A stretch of 50,194 nucleotides of DNA from Elusimicrobiota bacterium. Its GTDB lineage: Bacteria; Elusimicrobiota; Elusimicrobia; UBA1565; UBA9628. The stretch covers positions 1-50,194 of the forward strand of contig JACQAZ010000049.1 of the NCBI GenBank assembly GCA_016194705.1. Direction: 5' to 3'. The notes under the pieces are model-generated. The model was not told where the DNA came from and did no database searches. It was given only the letters and a program-made list of their open reading frames with translations. Made by a program: the position numbers and the translations under genes. Within the stretch, counting starts at the first letter, position 1. Every line of letters begins with the position of its first letter. Positions 16,420 through 25,482 of the stretch are shown piece by piece.

Positions 16420-17621
16420 TTGTTCGGGAACTGGTTGTAGCGGAACTGGAGCAGGCCGAGCACGTCGTAGCCGCCGTTGAACTTGACGATGCCCACGTCG
16501 AAATTGAGGTGCAGGAAGTAGCCCATCTTGAGGTTGATCATGATGGGGTGCAGGGCGGCTCCGTTGAACTGGATGTACTCGATGGCCAGCGGGTACTGCG
16601 GCTTGGGCATGAACATGACGCTGGCAAACGGCATCGTGCGGCTGCGCACCGTCTGGCCGTTTTGGCCGGCGAAGAAGCGCAGGGCGTCGGGGGTCAGGAA
16701 TTCCGTGAAATTGGCCACGCTGTCGCCCATGTTGCCCTCCATCAGGCCGACGGTGGTGCGCGCGGGGCCGAACTTCTTGCTGACGGCCACATAAGCGTCG
16801 CTGAAGAGCTTGGTCGATTTCTGGCTGGCGTTGACCTTGAGAGTCGGATTGGGATCGTTGACGTTGGGCTGAGGCGAGTCGCGGAACATGAAGGTCCCTT
16901 GGCCTCCGACGGCCACGGCGGGGCGCACGGGGCCCTCGGACTGGATCTGCATCTTTCCGTCGGCGGTCAGCAGCCAGACCCCCACTCGGTCGAGGTAGTT
17001 CGTTCGGGTCGGGGCGTTGAGGAAGTTGTTCCGACCGTAGAGCCGGCCGATCACGTACATCGCCGTAAAATCGAGCCCGAGTCCCGGGGAGTCGAATTTC
17101 CCGGCCCCGCGGTAGGCCGTCGGCGTCATGATCACGCCGGAGACCGGCGCGGGCGCAAGGGCGCGGCGGGCCGTCGTCGAGGAGGCCGCGACGGCCTTCT
17201 CGACGACAGAGAAGACCAGGCGCACCTGGCTCGTCGACGCCGCGATGGTGGCGAACTCCGCGGGGACCGGAGTGCCGGGGATCTCGAAGAGGTTGGGCAC
17301 GACCTTGTCGAAGCGCCCGAGGTTCATGAGGCTCTCGACGTCGGAGGAGATGTCGGCCTTGGTGTAGAGGGCCCCGCGAGTGCCGCGCACCCTGTCGCGC
17401 CAGGTGTAGTCGCTGACCATCTTCCCCGACGAGAAGAACAGCACCTCGCCGAGCACCCAGGGCCCGTGGTCCATGGGGACCGAGACTCCCAGGCTCAGAC
17501 CCGGCAGCGCCGCCGTGGGCGAGGAAATGACGGTGGGCGACGAGACGAACTGCGCCTGCGCGCCGGCGGCGCAAAGGCCCGCGGCGGCGGCCAGCAAGAG
17601 GGTCCTCAGTAGTTTAGCCAA
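16416..17621 (-). CDS. Predicted outer-membrane protein with signal peptide
   Basis: A ~401-residue protein not recognised as a named family. The N-terminus is a clear signal peptide (LLRTLLLAAAAGLCAAGAQAQ). The mature part is rich in alternating hydrophobic strands with aromatic ends, such as YPLAIEYIQFNG and MGYFLHLNFDVGIVKFNGGY, and ends in FRYNQFPNK, as in beta-barrel proteins. The start is uncertain: I place it at TTG 17621, directly before the signal peptide, where it overlaps pgpA by 16 bp; no ATG or GTG is well placed. The longer open frame upstream only shadows pgpA. Probably an outer-membrane channel or assembly factor. Confidence 0.65.
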   Translation of the reverse strand: MAKLLRTLLLAAAAGLCAAGAQAQFVSSPTVISSPTAALPGLSLGVSVPMDHGPWVLGEVLFFSSGKMVSDYTWRDRVRGTRGALYTKADISSDVESLMNLGRFDKVVPNLFEIPGTPVPAEFATIAASTSQVRLVFSVVEKAVAASSTTARRALAPAPVSGVIMTPTAYRGAGKFDSPGLGLDFTAMYVIGRLYGRNNFLNAPTRTNYLDRVGVWLLTADGKMQIQSEGPVRPAVAVGGQGTFMFRDSPQPNVNDPNPTLKVNASQKSTKLFSDAYVAVSKKFGPARTTVGLMEGNMGDSVANFTEFLTPDALRFFAGQNGQTVRSRTMPFASVMFMPKPQYPLAIEYIQFNGAALHPIMINLKMGYFLHLNFDVGIVKFNGGYDVLGLLQFRYNQFPNK

Positions 17622-18124
17622 GGCCAGTGGTTCAGCAATATCCGCAGCGTCAGGTTCGCGACGATCGCGGCTCCGACGTCGTCGGCCACGATCCCCCAAC
17701 CTCCCGGCAGCCGCTCGAGCCACCGGTACGGCGGCAGCTTGACCGAGTCCAGAAGCCGGAACAGCACGAAAGCGGCCCCGAGGACCCGGACGGTCCGGGG
17801 CAGCAGCGCCGCGGCCGTCCACATCCCCACGACCTCGTCCAGGACGATCCTTGGATCATCGTGGCTTCCCAGCGCCCGCTCGGCGCGTCCGCAAACCCCG
17901 CACGAAGCGAGCACTGCGGTCGACAGAAGCACAAGGTAGCTCGCCGGGCTCTCGGGCAGAAGAGGGATGAGCGCGAGCCCCTCGACCGTCCCGATGAATC
18001 CGGCCCCGGTCCACTTTCTCGAGCCGCCGCGGCCAAAAAAGCCAAGCAGCTTCGAGGGAATATAGCTTAAATAGAATCCGGTGGCAAGCGCGACGGCCAG
18101 GGAGTCCAGCCGGGCTAGCCCCAC
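17606..18124 (-). CDS. pgpA: Phosphatidylglycerophosphatase A
   Basis: A 172-residue membrane enzyme that dephosphorylates phosphatidylglycerol phosphate to phosphatidylglycerol. It shows PgpA landmarks in order: the glycine-rich GTVEGLALIPL segment, DDPRIVLDEVVGMW (metal-binding Asp and Asp-Glu), FRLLDSVKLPPYRWLERLPGGWGIVADD (shown by its FRLLD and GIVADD ends) and a final hydrophobic helix. GTG at 18124 overlaps the pgsA stop by 10 bp and gives a normal length; the longer open frame would run deep into pgsA. Placement right after pgsA puts two consecutive phosphatidylglycerol-synthesis steps in one operon. Confidence 0.88.
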   Translation of the reverse strand: MGLARLDSLAVALATGFYLSYIPSKLLGFFGRGGSRKWTGAGFIGTVEGLALIPLLPESPASYLVLLSTAVLASCGVCGRAERALGSHDDPRIVLDEVVGMWTAAALLPRTVRVLGAAFVLFRLLDSVKLPPYRWLERLPGGWGIVADDVGAAIVANLTLRILLNHWPWLNY

Positions 18125-18681
18125 GACTTCTCGAGCATCCGGCGCGAGAGCCGGTAGTACAGGTAGGCCGAGAGCCACGCCACGGCCGCGCAGACCAAGG
18201 TCAGGAAGTAAGGAAGTTTATGCGCGGCGGGAGGGATCTGGCTCAGGCGCTCCCGCGCGTTGAGCAAAGCGATGATGGCGAGCACGGCGGCGCTCTGGAC
18301 CGCCATGCTCCACTTCCCCCAGCGCTCCGCGCCGATGACCTTGCCTTGGGCTCCCGCCAGAGCCCGCAAGCCGCCCATGAGAAGCTCCCTGGCGATGATC
18401 AAGAAGATCGCCCAGAGCGGGATGCCGAGATGGGCTCTCGTGAGCGCGAGCAGGCTCCCAAGCACGAGGATCTTGTCGGCGATCGGATCGGCGATCTTGC
18501 CGAAGGGGCTGATGGTATGCGTCGTCCGCGCGATCCAGCCGTCGATCCAGTCCGTCACCATGGCGGCGATGAAGAGGAGCAGAGCCAAGGCGTGTCCGTC
18601 CGGGCCGCCGTGGAGCAGGGCGATGAAGGTCGCCAGGGCCAGCAGGATTCGGCCCACCGTCAGCTGGTTGGCGATGTTCAT
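18115..18681 (-). CDS. pgsA: CDP-diacylglycerol--glycerol-3-phosphate 3-phosphatidyltransferase
   Basis: A 188-residue integral membrane enzyme that makes phosphatidylglycerol phosphate from CDP-diacylglycerol and glycerol-3-phosphate. The CDP-alcohol phosphotransferase motif is intact: D-G-x2-A-R-x8-G-x3-D-x3-D in DGWIARTTHTISPFGKIADP, with the last Asp just after it. Several hydrophobic helices and the typical N-terminus NIANQLTVGRILLAL support PgsA over related transferases. It starts at ATG 18681, 6 bp after the rodZ-like gene, and is followed by pgpA with a 10-bp overlap. Confidence 0.93.
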   Translation of the reverse strand: MNIANQLTVGRILLALATFIALLHGGPDGHALALLLFIAAMVTDWIDGWIARTTHTISPFGKIADPIADKILVLGSLLALTRAHLGIPLWAIFLIIARELLMGGLRALAGAQGKVIGAERWGKWSMAVQSAAVLAIIALLNARERLSQIPPAAHKLPYFLTLVCAAVAWLSAYLYYRLSRRMLEKSWG

Positions 18682-18687
18682 TAGGCC

Positions 18688-19509
18688 TCAGGGAGACTCG
18701 ATCGTGAACGCCCCCGCGGCGTCGACCGGCCCGAGCGCGTAGGGCGCGTCGTTGAGCGTGAGTTTGAGCGCCGCCGGCTGCGGCGTGCGCAGGGTCAGGG
18801 ATTTCTTGGCCTTCCAGACCAGGCGCGAATTGCGGGGCACGCGCCCCTCGAAGAGCGCGGCGCCGTCGGCGGCGACTGCGACCCAAGAGTCCGAGCGGAA
18901 TTCGGCGACCAGCCGCGGCTCTGTCGGGGCGCGCAGCGGCTGCAGAAGCGGCGAGGGCGCCAAAGAGGCGTCCTTGCCGGCGCGGGAGGGGCCGCGGCTG
19001 ATGACGAGGCCGACGGCCGCCGCGAGCGCCGCGGCGAAGAAGGCCGCGCGCCAAGCGGCGCGGGCTTCATTTTCGGGCGAGAGGGCGGGCTCGGCGGCGG
19101 AGGCCGGGCCGTGGGCGGGAACTCGGGCGGGCGCGGGAGCCTGCGGGGCTTTCGGAGTCCGGCTCGCCGCGGCAGGCGCCGCAGCGGCGGGCGCCGCGGG
19201 CTCGGGTTGGGCCGGTGGGGCATCGGTCTGGATCGCCTTCCAGAAGGCCTCGAAGTCGAGTTCGAGATAATCGCAGTAGCTCTTGAGAAACCCGCGCAGG
19301 TACGCCAGGGCCGGGAACTCCTCAAATTTATTCCCCTCGAGGGCCTCGAGGAACCTCTTCGAGATGCGAGTCTGCTGGCTGACCGCCTCGAGGGACTGGG
19401 CCCTCTTGAGCCGCGCGGCTTTGAGCGCCGCGCCGATCTCCGCCTTGATCTCGGGGACAAGCGGCGTCTGGAGCCGCCGCAGGGGATCGCCGCTCGAGTT
19501 CGGGATCAT
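18688..19509 (-). CDS. RodZ-like HTH membrane protein
   Basis: A 273-residue protein. It has an N-terminal cytoplasmic helix-turn-helix of the RodZ type (IGAALKAARLKRAQSLEAVS, then ISKRFLEALEGNKFEEFPA, then YLRGFLKSYCDYLEL). A long Ala/Pro-rich linker, one membrane helix (AAFFAAALAAAVGLVIS) and a C-terminal DUF4115-like beta domain with a WVAVAADG segment follow. RodZ links MreB filaments to the elongation machinery in rod-shaped cells. The neighbouring order (ftsK, lolA-like, this gene, pgsA) is a common bacterial arrangement. The start ATG at 19509 lies one base after the lolA-like stop. Confidence 0.82.
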   Translation of the reverse strand: MIPNSSGDPLRRLQTPLVPEIKAEIGAALKAARLKRAQSLEAVSQQTRISKRFLEALEGNKFEEFPALAYLRGFLKSYCDYLELDFEAFWKAIQTDAPPAQPEPAAPAAAAPAAASRTPKAPQAPAPARVPAHGPASAAEPALSPENEARAAWRAAFFAAALAAAVGLVISRGPSRAGKDASLAPSPLLQPLRAPTEPRLVAEFRSDSWVAVAADGAALFEGRVPRNSRLVWKAKKSLTLRTPQPAALKLTLNDAPYALGPVDAAGAFTIESP

Positions 19510-19510
19510 G

Positions 19511-20290
19511 TCATTCGGTCCTGGGCGGCTTGAAGTTCTGGAAGACGTCCGCGTCGGCGGGAGGCGTGAACTGGAAGCGGCTCTCGGCGAGTTCCGGATT
19601 GTAGCGCAAGGCGGAGAAGATCGAACGCACCAGCACGCCGCCCACGCGGAGCTCGGTCTGGGTCGGGAAGAAATCCGCCGTGGAGACCCTCATGGTGAGA
19701 GTGAACGGCGCGGACTTTTCCTTGGGCCGGAGCACGACATCGAAGGCGCGATGCCCGTCGGCGCCGGGGGCCGATACGCTCCCGACGGAGACCTCGTAGG
19801 TCTTCAGGAGCTGCGCGTAATTGCCGAAGTCGAGGAGGCCTTGCGCGACCGGTTCCGATTTCTTCCAATCCTCGAGCTTGGTCTGGACGACCTGATTGTT
19901 GTCCTTGCGCCAGACCCAGAGCCAGATGCCGTCGGCCACGATGGTCTGGTTTTCGGGCAGCCGGTGCTCGATGCGCAGGAGGTTGGGCTTGTGGAACTCA
20001 AGCGAGCCCTCCACCGCCTGCTGGACTCCGGACTCGTCCCAGCGCACGACCTGGCGGAAATCCGCCGACAAGGTGTTGACGGCGAGGTCGAATTCCTCGA
20101 AGCGCTTGGTCACGAGCTCGACGGTGATCGGGCCCGTCGGGGGCGGCAGCAGAGGCAGCCCCGCGCCGGCGCCGGGCGCCTTCGCGTGCGCTCCGGGGGC
20201 CGGCTTCTTGGCCTTTTCCTTGGCCGCAGAGGAAGCGCTCCAGGCCAGGCTCGGAGCCAGGAAGACAAAGACGAAAGCTGCGCGTCTCAT
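19511..20290 (-). CDS. LolA-family outer-membrane lipoprotein carrier protein
   Basis: A 259-residue periplasmic protein with a signal peptide (FVFVFLAPSLAWSAS) and a Pro/Ala-rich spacer. The LolA fold follows: an amphipathic start, SADFRQVV, then GSLEFHKPNLLRIEH and QTIVADGIWLWVW, the characteristic succession of strands lining the lipid cavity. LolA shuttles lipoproteins from the inner to the outer membrane, so its presence supports a diderm envelope. The ATG at 20290 overlaps the ftsK stop (ATGA). A LolA downstream of ftsK is a recurrent arrangement. Partner LolCDE genes are not in the window. Confidence 0.85.
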   Translation of the reverse strand: MRRAAFVFVFLAPSLAWSASSAAKEKAKKPAPGAHAKAPGAGAGLPLLPPPTGPITVELVTKRFEEFDLAVNTLSADFRQVVRWDESGVQQAVEGSLEFHKPNLLRIEHRLPENQTIVADGIWLWVWRKDNNQVVQTKLEDWKKSEPVAQGLLDFGNYAQLLKTYEVSVGSVSAPGADGHRAFDVVLRPKEKSAPFTLTMRVSTADFFPTQTELRVGGVLVRSIFSALRYNPELAESRFQFTPPADADVFQNFKPPRTE

Positions 20291-22497
20291 TTGCCGTTGT
20301 CGAGCGGCACCTGGGGGAAATGCCGGCGCAGATAATCCTCGATGGCGTCGAAGTGGATGTCCCAGCGGTTGGAGCCTTCGGGCTTGTGGATGAGCTGCTT
20401 GACCTCGAGCGCGGAGAGCAGGTTGGTGGCGCGCGCCGACGAGCCGAATTGCGACTTGAGCAGGTCCTGGGAGACGCGCCGCCGCTCGAGGACGAGCTTG
20501 AGGGCCTGGGAGAACTCCAGCGGATCGACGCCGAAAGAGGCGAGGTCGGCCTCGGCCGACTTGGCCATCGTCTCGAGGAGCGGATAGTCGGGCTTGCCTT
20601 GCGTCTTGAGATAGGCGGCCACCGCGCTGATCTCCTCCTCGCCGACGTAGGCGCCCTGGCAGCGCTCGGGCTTCTGCGCTCCCGCTGCCAGATACAGCAT
20701 GTCCCCCTTGCCCTGAAGCGTCTCGGCGCCCGTGTGGTCGAGGATGACCTTGGAGTCGATCTTCGAGATCACCTGCATCGCCACGCGGCAGGGGAGATTG
20801 GCCTTGATGACGCCCGTGATGACGTCGACGGAAGGGCGCTGCGTCGCCAGCACGAGATGGATGCCGACCGCGCGAGCCATTTGGGTCAGGCGCTGGATCG
20901 AGTCCTCGACCGAGTCCTGGGCCACGAGCATGAGGTCGGCGAGCTCGTCGATGACGACCACGATGAAGAACTCCCTTGGAGAGCCGCGCTTGTCGGCCTC
21001 GCGGTTGTAGGAATCTATGTTGCGCACGCCGAAGAGCTGGAACTTCTCGTAGCGCCGCTCCATGATCTTGACGAGCGCGTTCAAGGACTTGGCGGCGTCC
21101 TTGGGGCTCGTCACGACGGCGACGCGCTCGGCGGCGGTCGTCGGATCGAAGAGGTGCGGTATGCCGTCGTAGAAGGTCAGCTCCAGGCGCTTGGGGTCGA
21201 TCATCAGGAGCTTGACCTCGTCGGGCCGCGCGCGGAAGAGCATAGAGAGGATCAGGGAGTGGATCATCACGGACTTGCCGGAGTTCGTCGCGCCCGCCAC
21301 CAGCAAGTGGGGCATCTTTTGGAGATCGGCCGAGAGCGGCTCGCCGGCCGCTGAGAGGCCAAGGCCGAAGGACAGCAGCGGCGCGCCCGGCGGCAGGGCG
21401 GGGCTCTCTATGATCTCGCGCAGCACGACCAACGCGGGCCGCTGGTTCGGTATCTCGATTCCAACGGCAGCCTTTCCCGGAATAGGAGCGATGATCCTGA
21501 TCCCCTTGGCCTTCAGCGCGAGCGCAATGTCGTTCTCGAGGGCCACGATCGAGCTGACCTTGACGCCGGGCGCCGGGGCGAGCTCGTAGCGCGTGATGAC
21601 CGGGCCGGGGGCATAGCCGCTGACGCGCGCCTCGATGCCGAAGTTCTTCAAGGTCAGCTCGAGCGAAAGGATGGCGGCTTGGATCTCGTTCTCCAAGGGT
21701 TTCCCCCGGTCCTTGGCCGCAGGCGGGGCCTTGAGCAGGTCGTTGGGCGGGAGCTTGTAGTTGGCGTAGGTCGAGCCGGCCGGTGCCGGGCTCGGTATTT
21801 TTATGGAAGGCTTAACGGGCTCCTTGGGTCTCTCGGCGGGCGCGATCTCCTGCGGCGGTTCGGGCGGCGCCTCCGGGACGACGGGACTCTCCAGGACCGC
21901 CGCCGGGCCGGAGGCGCGCGCCGCCGCGAGCTGTCCGGCGAGGTCCTTGCGAGAGCGCTGCCAATTGCGGTAGTCATCGGCCAGAACGTCGGCCAACCGT
22001 GCGGCCAGCTTGAGCCAAGGGACGCCGAAGGCGAGCTGCAGCATGATCAGCAGGGCGGCAAAAGAGATCGCGAAGGCGCCGAAGACCCCGAAGGAGGAAA
22101 GTCCTGAGGCGAGCCTCGAGCCCAGGGCGCCTCCCGCGTCCAAGGGATCGGCGGAGAACAGGGCGGCTCCCGTGGAGAAGAGCGCCTCCCCGGTCAAGAA
22201 CAGCGCGGCGGCCCCGGCTAGGGCGGCGATTCGCCCCTCGGGCCTGCCGAAGAACGAGCGCAGCACGGCGTAGCCCAGGAAGACCGGGCAGACGTAAGCG
22301 ACGAGGCCCAGCGCCGCGACGAGGGCTTGCTTGACGGAACCGCCGACGGGACCGAACGCGCCGGGGAAGAAGAGGAGAGAGCCGAGGATGAGGACGCCCA
22401 AGGCCAGGGCCAGCGGCAGCGCCGAGACCAGGATCGAAAGGAGCACGCCGCGCCTGCCCTTGGAGCCCTTCGACCCTTTGGCGTAGGCGCGGCGCAT
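20287..22497 (-). CDS. ftsK: FtsK/SpoIIIE DNA translocase
   Basis: A 736-residue septal DNA pump for chromosome segregation. About four N-terminal membrane helices (residues 18-180) lead into a short Pro-rich linker, much shorter than in E. coli FtsK. The RecA-type motor has Walker A AGATNSGKS near residue 400 and Walker B FFIVVVIDELADLM. The last ~65 residues form the gamma winged helix that reads polarity sequences (LVLERRRVSQDLLKSQFGSS, then ATNLLSALEV). Length and order match the compact FtsK/SpoIIIE form. Start ATG at 22497 lies 5 bp after accB. Confidence 0.95.
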   Translation of the reverse strand: MRRAYAKGSKGSKGRRGVLLSILVSALPLALALGVLILGSLLFFPGAFGPVGGSVKQALVAALGLVAYVCPVFLGYAVLRSFFGRPEGRIAALAGAAALFLTGEALFSTGAALFSADPLDAGGALGSRLASGLSSFGVFGAFAISFAALLIMLQLAFGVPWLKLAARLADVLADDYRNWQRSRKDLAGQLAAARASGPAAVLESPVVPEAPPEPPQEIAPAERPKEPVKPSIKIPSPAPAGSTYANYKLPPNDLLKAPPAAKDRGKPLENEIQAAILSLELTLKNFGIEARVSGYAPGPVITRYELAPAPGVKVSSIVALENDIALALKAKGIRIIAPIPGKAAVGIEIPNQRPALVVLREIIESPALPPGAPLLSFGLGLSAAGEPLSADLQKMPHLLVAGATNSGKSVMIHSLILSMLFRARPDEVKLLMIDPKRLELTFYDGIPHLFDPTTAAERVAVVTSPKDAAKSLNALVKIMERRYEKFQLFGVRNIDSYNREADKRGSPREFFIVVVIDELADLMLVAQDSVEDSIQRLTQMARAVGIHLVLATQRPSVDVITGVIKANLPCRVAMQVISKIDSKVILDHTGAETLQGKGDMLYLAAGAQKPERCQGAYVGEEEISAVAAYLKTQGKPDYPLLETMAKSAEADLASFGVDPLEFSQALKLVLERRRVSQDLLKSQFGSSARATNLLSALEVKQLIHKPEGSNRWDIHFDAIEDYLRRHFPQVPLDNGK

Positions 22498-22502
22498 GTT
22501 GG

Positions 22503-22991
22503 CTAGACCCGCTGGACTAGGATGAGGTCCTGGCCCGCCTTGACGGGCTTGCCGTTCTCGAGCAGGACCTTGACGACGGTGCAGGGGAACTCGGCCTTGA
22601 TCTCGTTGAAGACCTTCATGGCCTCGATCATGCAGAGGATCTGCCCCGGCTTGACGGCCTCCCCCTCCTTCACGAACGGAGGACTCGACGGCGAGGGCGC
22701 TCTGTAGAATATCCCCATCATGCTGGACTTGACCGTCGTCCCGGCCGGAACGGCAGCACCTGGCGATATCGTCGCCGGTGCGGTCGATGCCGGCGCCGAT
22801 CCAGTCATCATCACGGGCACGGGGACCGGCATCGGGGCGACGGCCCGGCGGCGGACCATCTTCAGATGCATCCCGGCCTCGTCGAGCTCCAAGGCCTCCA
22901 GGTTATGGGAGGTCATGAACTCGTAAACGGCCTTGAGCTTCGGCAACACCCCGTTCGTCGACGCAGGCGCTGGAGAAGTCTTCTTGGCCAT
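22503..22991 (-). CDS. accB: Biotin carboxyl carrier protein of acetyl-CoA carboxylase
   Basis: A 162-residue protein. The C-terminal biotinyl domain carries the biotin-attachment motif EAMKVFNEI (Lys modified) within a typical lipoyl/biotinyl beta-barrel (GEAVKPGQILCMIEAMK). An Ala/Pro-rich linker precedes it, and the N-terminus has the AccB-like helix YEFMTSHNLEALELDEAG. It carries the carboxyl group between biotin carboxylase and carboxyltransferase in fatty-acid synthesis. The usual partner accC is absent; the gene lies between pnp and ftsK, 9 bp after pnp. Confidence 0.92.
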   Translation of the reverse strand: MAKKTSPAPASTNGVLPKLKAVYEFMTSHNLEALELDEAGMHLKMVRRRAVAPMPVPVPVMMTGSAPASTAPATISPGAAVPAGTTVKSSMMGIFYRAPSPSSPPFVKEGEAVKPGQILCMIEAMKVFNEIKAEFPCTVVKVLLENGKPVKAGQDLILVQRV

Positions 22992-23000
22992 TGTCCGGGA

Positions 23001-25211
23001 TTACCGCCTGCCGCCGCCCCGGTGGCCGCCGTGGCCGCCGCGCTCCTCGCGCCGCGGAGGACGGCCGCCGCCGTTGAGCGGCCCTTCCGAGCCCGGCGAG
23101 AGCACCGCCTTGCGCGACAGGCGAATCTTGCCGTCGCTGTCGATCTCGAGGCACTTGACCTCGACCTCGTCGCCTTCCTTCAAGACGTCCTCGACGCGGT
23201 TGACGCGCTTGACATCGATCTGGGAGATGTGGAGCAGGCCTTCCTTGCCCGGGAAGATTTCGACGAAGGCGCCGAACTCCTTGATGGAGACGACGTGGCC
23301 CTTGTAGATCTTTCCGACCTCGGCCTCCAGCGTCAAGGCCTCGACCTCGGCTTTCGCCTGGTCGCAGCCCAGCGGATCGACGCCGGCGATGTAGACCGAG
23401 CCGTCGTCCTCGACGTCGACCGAGACGCCGTAGGTCTCGATCAAGCGGCGGATGTTCTTGCCGCCGGGGCCGATCAGCGCGCCGATCTTGTCGACGGGGA
23501 TCTGCAGGCGGAAGAGGCGGGGCGCATATTGAGAAAGTTCTTTACGCGGCGCAGCCAGCGCCCCGTCCATCTTGTCGAGGATGAAGAGCCGCCCGCGCTT
23601 GGCCTGCTCGAGGGCCTCCTTCATGATTGCGATCGAGAGTCCCTCGATCTTCATGTCCATCTGGAAGCCCGTGATTCCCTTGCGGGAACCGGCCACCTTG
23701 AAGTCCATGTCGCCGTTGTGGTCCTCGATGCCGGCGATGTCGGTCAGCACGGCGTGCTTGCTGCCTTCCAGCACCAAGCCCATCGCGATGCCCGCGCAGG
23801 CCGCCTTCATCGGAACGCCCGCGTCGAAGAGCGCCAAGCTCCCGCCGCAGACCGAGGCCATCGAGGACGAGCCGTTGGACTCGAAGATCTCCGAGACCAC
23901 GCGCAGAGTGTACGGAAACTCCTCGTCGGACGGCAGCAGCGCCGCGATGGACCGTCTCGCCAGAGCCCCATGTCCGATTTCTCGACGACCGGGGCCGCGC
24001 TCGGGGCGCACCTCGCCGACCGAGAAGGCGGGGAAGTTGTAGTGGAGCATGAAGCGCTCCTTGTACTCGCCCTCGAGCACGTCCATGATCTGCATGTCGC
24101 CGGGAGTGCCCAGAGTGGCCGTGCACAGCGCCTGGGTCTGTCCGCGAGTGAAGAGCACCGAGCCGTGCACCCTGGGGAAGATCGGCAGCGCGATCGTGAT
24201 CGGCCGGATCTCCTCGAAGCCGCGGCCGTCGGGCCGCTGCTTCTGGTCGAGGGTGAGCGCTCGGCTCTCATTGTATAGGATATTCTCGATGACGTGAGAC
24301 ACCCACTTCTCGCCGCCCGTAAACGCCGGATCGGTCTTTCCCTTCTCGGCGATCTCGAGCTTGAGGGGCTCCTTCACGCCGGAGACGACCGCGTCGAGGC
24401 CGTGCTTGTCGAGCTTGGAGTGCAGCCCTTTCTTGACGGGCTCGAGGGCCTTGGCCATCACGAAATCTTCGATGGCCTTGGGGCACTCGGCGGGCTTGTG
24501 CACGCGCTTGACGACTTTGCGGCCGGCCTTTTCGGACTCGGCGACGACCTTGAGCTGCAGGTCGCAGAGCTTGTCGATGGCCTGGGAAGCCGTCTCGAGC
24601 GCGTCGGCGAACACGTCCTCGGCGACCTCGTTGGCGGAGCCCTCGACCATCAACAGCGCGCCCTTCTTGCCGGCGACGACGAGCTCGAGCTCGGCGCCCT
24701 CGCGCTCCTCGAAGGTCGGGAACAGGATAAACGCCCCGTTGACGCGGCAGATGCGCACGGCCGCGACGGGTCCGTTCCACGGGATGTCGGAGAGCAGCAG
24801 GGCCGTCGAGGCGCCGTTGATGGCCACGACGTCGGGGTCGTTCTCCAGATCGGAGGAGAGGACGATGGTCTGCACCATCGTCTCGAAGTTCCACCCCTCG
24901 GGGAACAACGGCCGGATCGGCCGGTCGATGAGGCGCGAGGTGAGAGTCTCCTTGTCGCGGGGACGAGCCTCGCGCTTGAAGAAACCGCCTGGGATGCGGC
25001 CCGCGGCGTAGGTGCGCTCGCGGTAGTCGGAGGTCAGAGGAACAAAGCTGACTTCTTTGGGCTGAGGATTGGCGGTCGCGGCCGAAATCGTCACGGTCTC
25101 GCCGAGATGCGTCGTGACCGAGCCGCCCGCCTGCTTGGCGATGGTGCCGGTCTGGATGACAATGGTCTTGCCGCCTACAGTTTCCTGTAGGGCTATCTTT
25201 TGAATGGGCAT
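23001..25211 (-). CDS. pnp: Polyribonucleotide nucleotidyltransferase (PNPase)
   Basis: A 736-residue phosphorolytic 3'-5' exoribonuclease. Two RNase PH-like cores are present, the first with YRERTYAAGRIPGGFFKREA and the second with the phosphate-binding SNGSSSMASVCGGSLALFDA region and DHNGDMDFKVAGS. The KH domain shows IGPGGKNIRRL, the S1 domain GHVVSIKEFGAFVEIFPGKE, and a short Gly/Arg-rich tail ends the protein. Length is normal. It follows rpsO by 4 bp, the classic rpsO-pnp pair. No separate promoter is obvious in that gap. Confidence 0.97.
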   Translation of the reverse strand: MPIQKIALQETVGGKTIVIQTGTIAKQAGGSVTTHLGETVTISAATANPQPKEVSFVPLTSDYRERTYAAGRIPGGFFKREARPRDKETLTSRLIDRPIRPLFPEGWNFETMVQTIVLSSDLENDPDVVAINGASTALLLSDIPWNGPVAAVRICRVNGAFILFPTFEEREGAELELVVAGKKGALLMVEGSANEVAEDVFADALETASQAIDKLCDLQLKVVAESEKAGRKVVKRVHKPAECPKAIEDFVMAKALEPVKKGLHSKLDKHGLDAVVSGVKEPLKLEIAEKGKTDPAFTGGEKWVSHVIENILYNESRALTLDQKQRPDGRGFEEIRPITIALPIFPRVHGSVLFTRGQTQALCTATLGTPGDMQIMDVLEGEYKERFMLHYNFPAFSVGEVRPERGPGRREIGHGALARRSIAALLPSDEEFPYTLRVVSEIFESNGSSSMASVCGGSLALFDAGVPMKAACAGIAMGLVLEGSKHAVLTDIAGIEDHNGDMDFKVAGSRKGITGFQMDMKIEGLSIAIMKEALEQAKRGRLFILDKMDGALAAPRKELSQYAPRLFRLQIPVDKIGALIGPGGKNIRRLIETYGVSVDVEDDGSVYIAGVDPLGCDQAKAEVEALTLEAEVGKIYKGHVVSIKEFGAFVEIFPGKEGLLHISQIDVKRVNRVEDVLKEGDEVEVKCLEIDSDGKIRLSRKAVLSPGSEGPLNGGGRPPRREERGGHGGHRGGGRR

Positions 25212-25215
25212 GGGA

Positions 25216-25482
25216 TTACTTTCTCAGGTCCAACTGCTTGATCACGCTGCCGTAGGCGTTGAGGTCGCTCTTCTTTAGGTAGGCGAGCAGGCGGCGGCGC
25301 TGACCCACGAGCTTGAGGAGGCCGAGCTGCGTGGAGTAATCCTTCTTGTGGCTCTTCAGATGGCCGGAGAGCTGCTTGATGCGCTCCGTGAGGAGCGCGA
25401 TCTGCACCTGGGCGCTGCCGGTGTCCCCCGGGTGCTTCGAGAACTTCTTCATTATTTCATTCGCGTTTTCTTTCGTTATCAT
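25216..25482 (-). CDS. rpsO: Small ribosomal subunit protein uS15
   Basis: An 88-residue protein with the full S15 core: DTGSAQVQIALLTERIKQL, SHKKDYSTQLGLLKLVGQRR, then LLAYLKKSD. It binds 16S rRNA in the central domain. ATG at 25482 gives the standard length. A complete consensus promoter places the transcription start on this ATG, and there is no Shine-Dalgarno. It heads an 11-gene minus-strand run reaching to 13788. Confidence 0.97.
   Translation of the reverse strand: MITKENANEIMKKFSKHPGDTGSAQVQIALLTERIKQLSGHLKSHKKDYSTQLGLLKLVGQRRRLLAYLKKSDLNAYGSVIKQLDLRK

Noticed and set aside
16420..17574. Glycosyltransferase frame extended upstream to 894 residues
   Set aside because: The added part is a frame-shifted shadow of the outer-membrane protein gene. 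The true start overlaps its stop.
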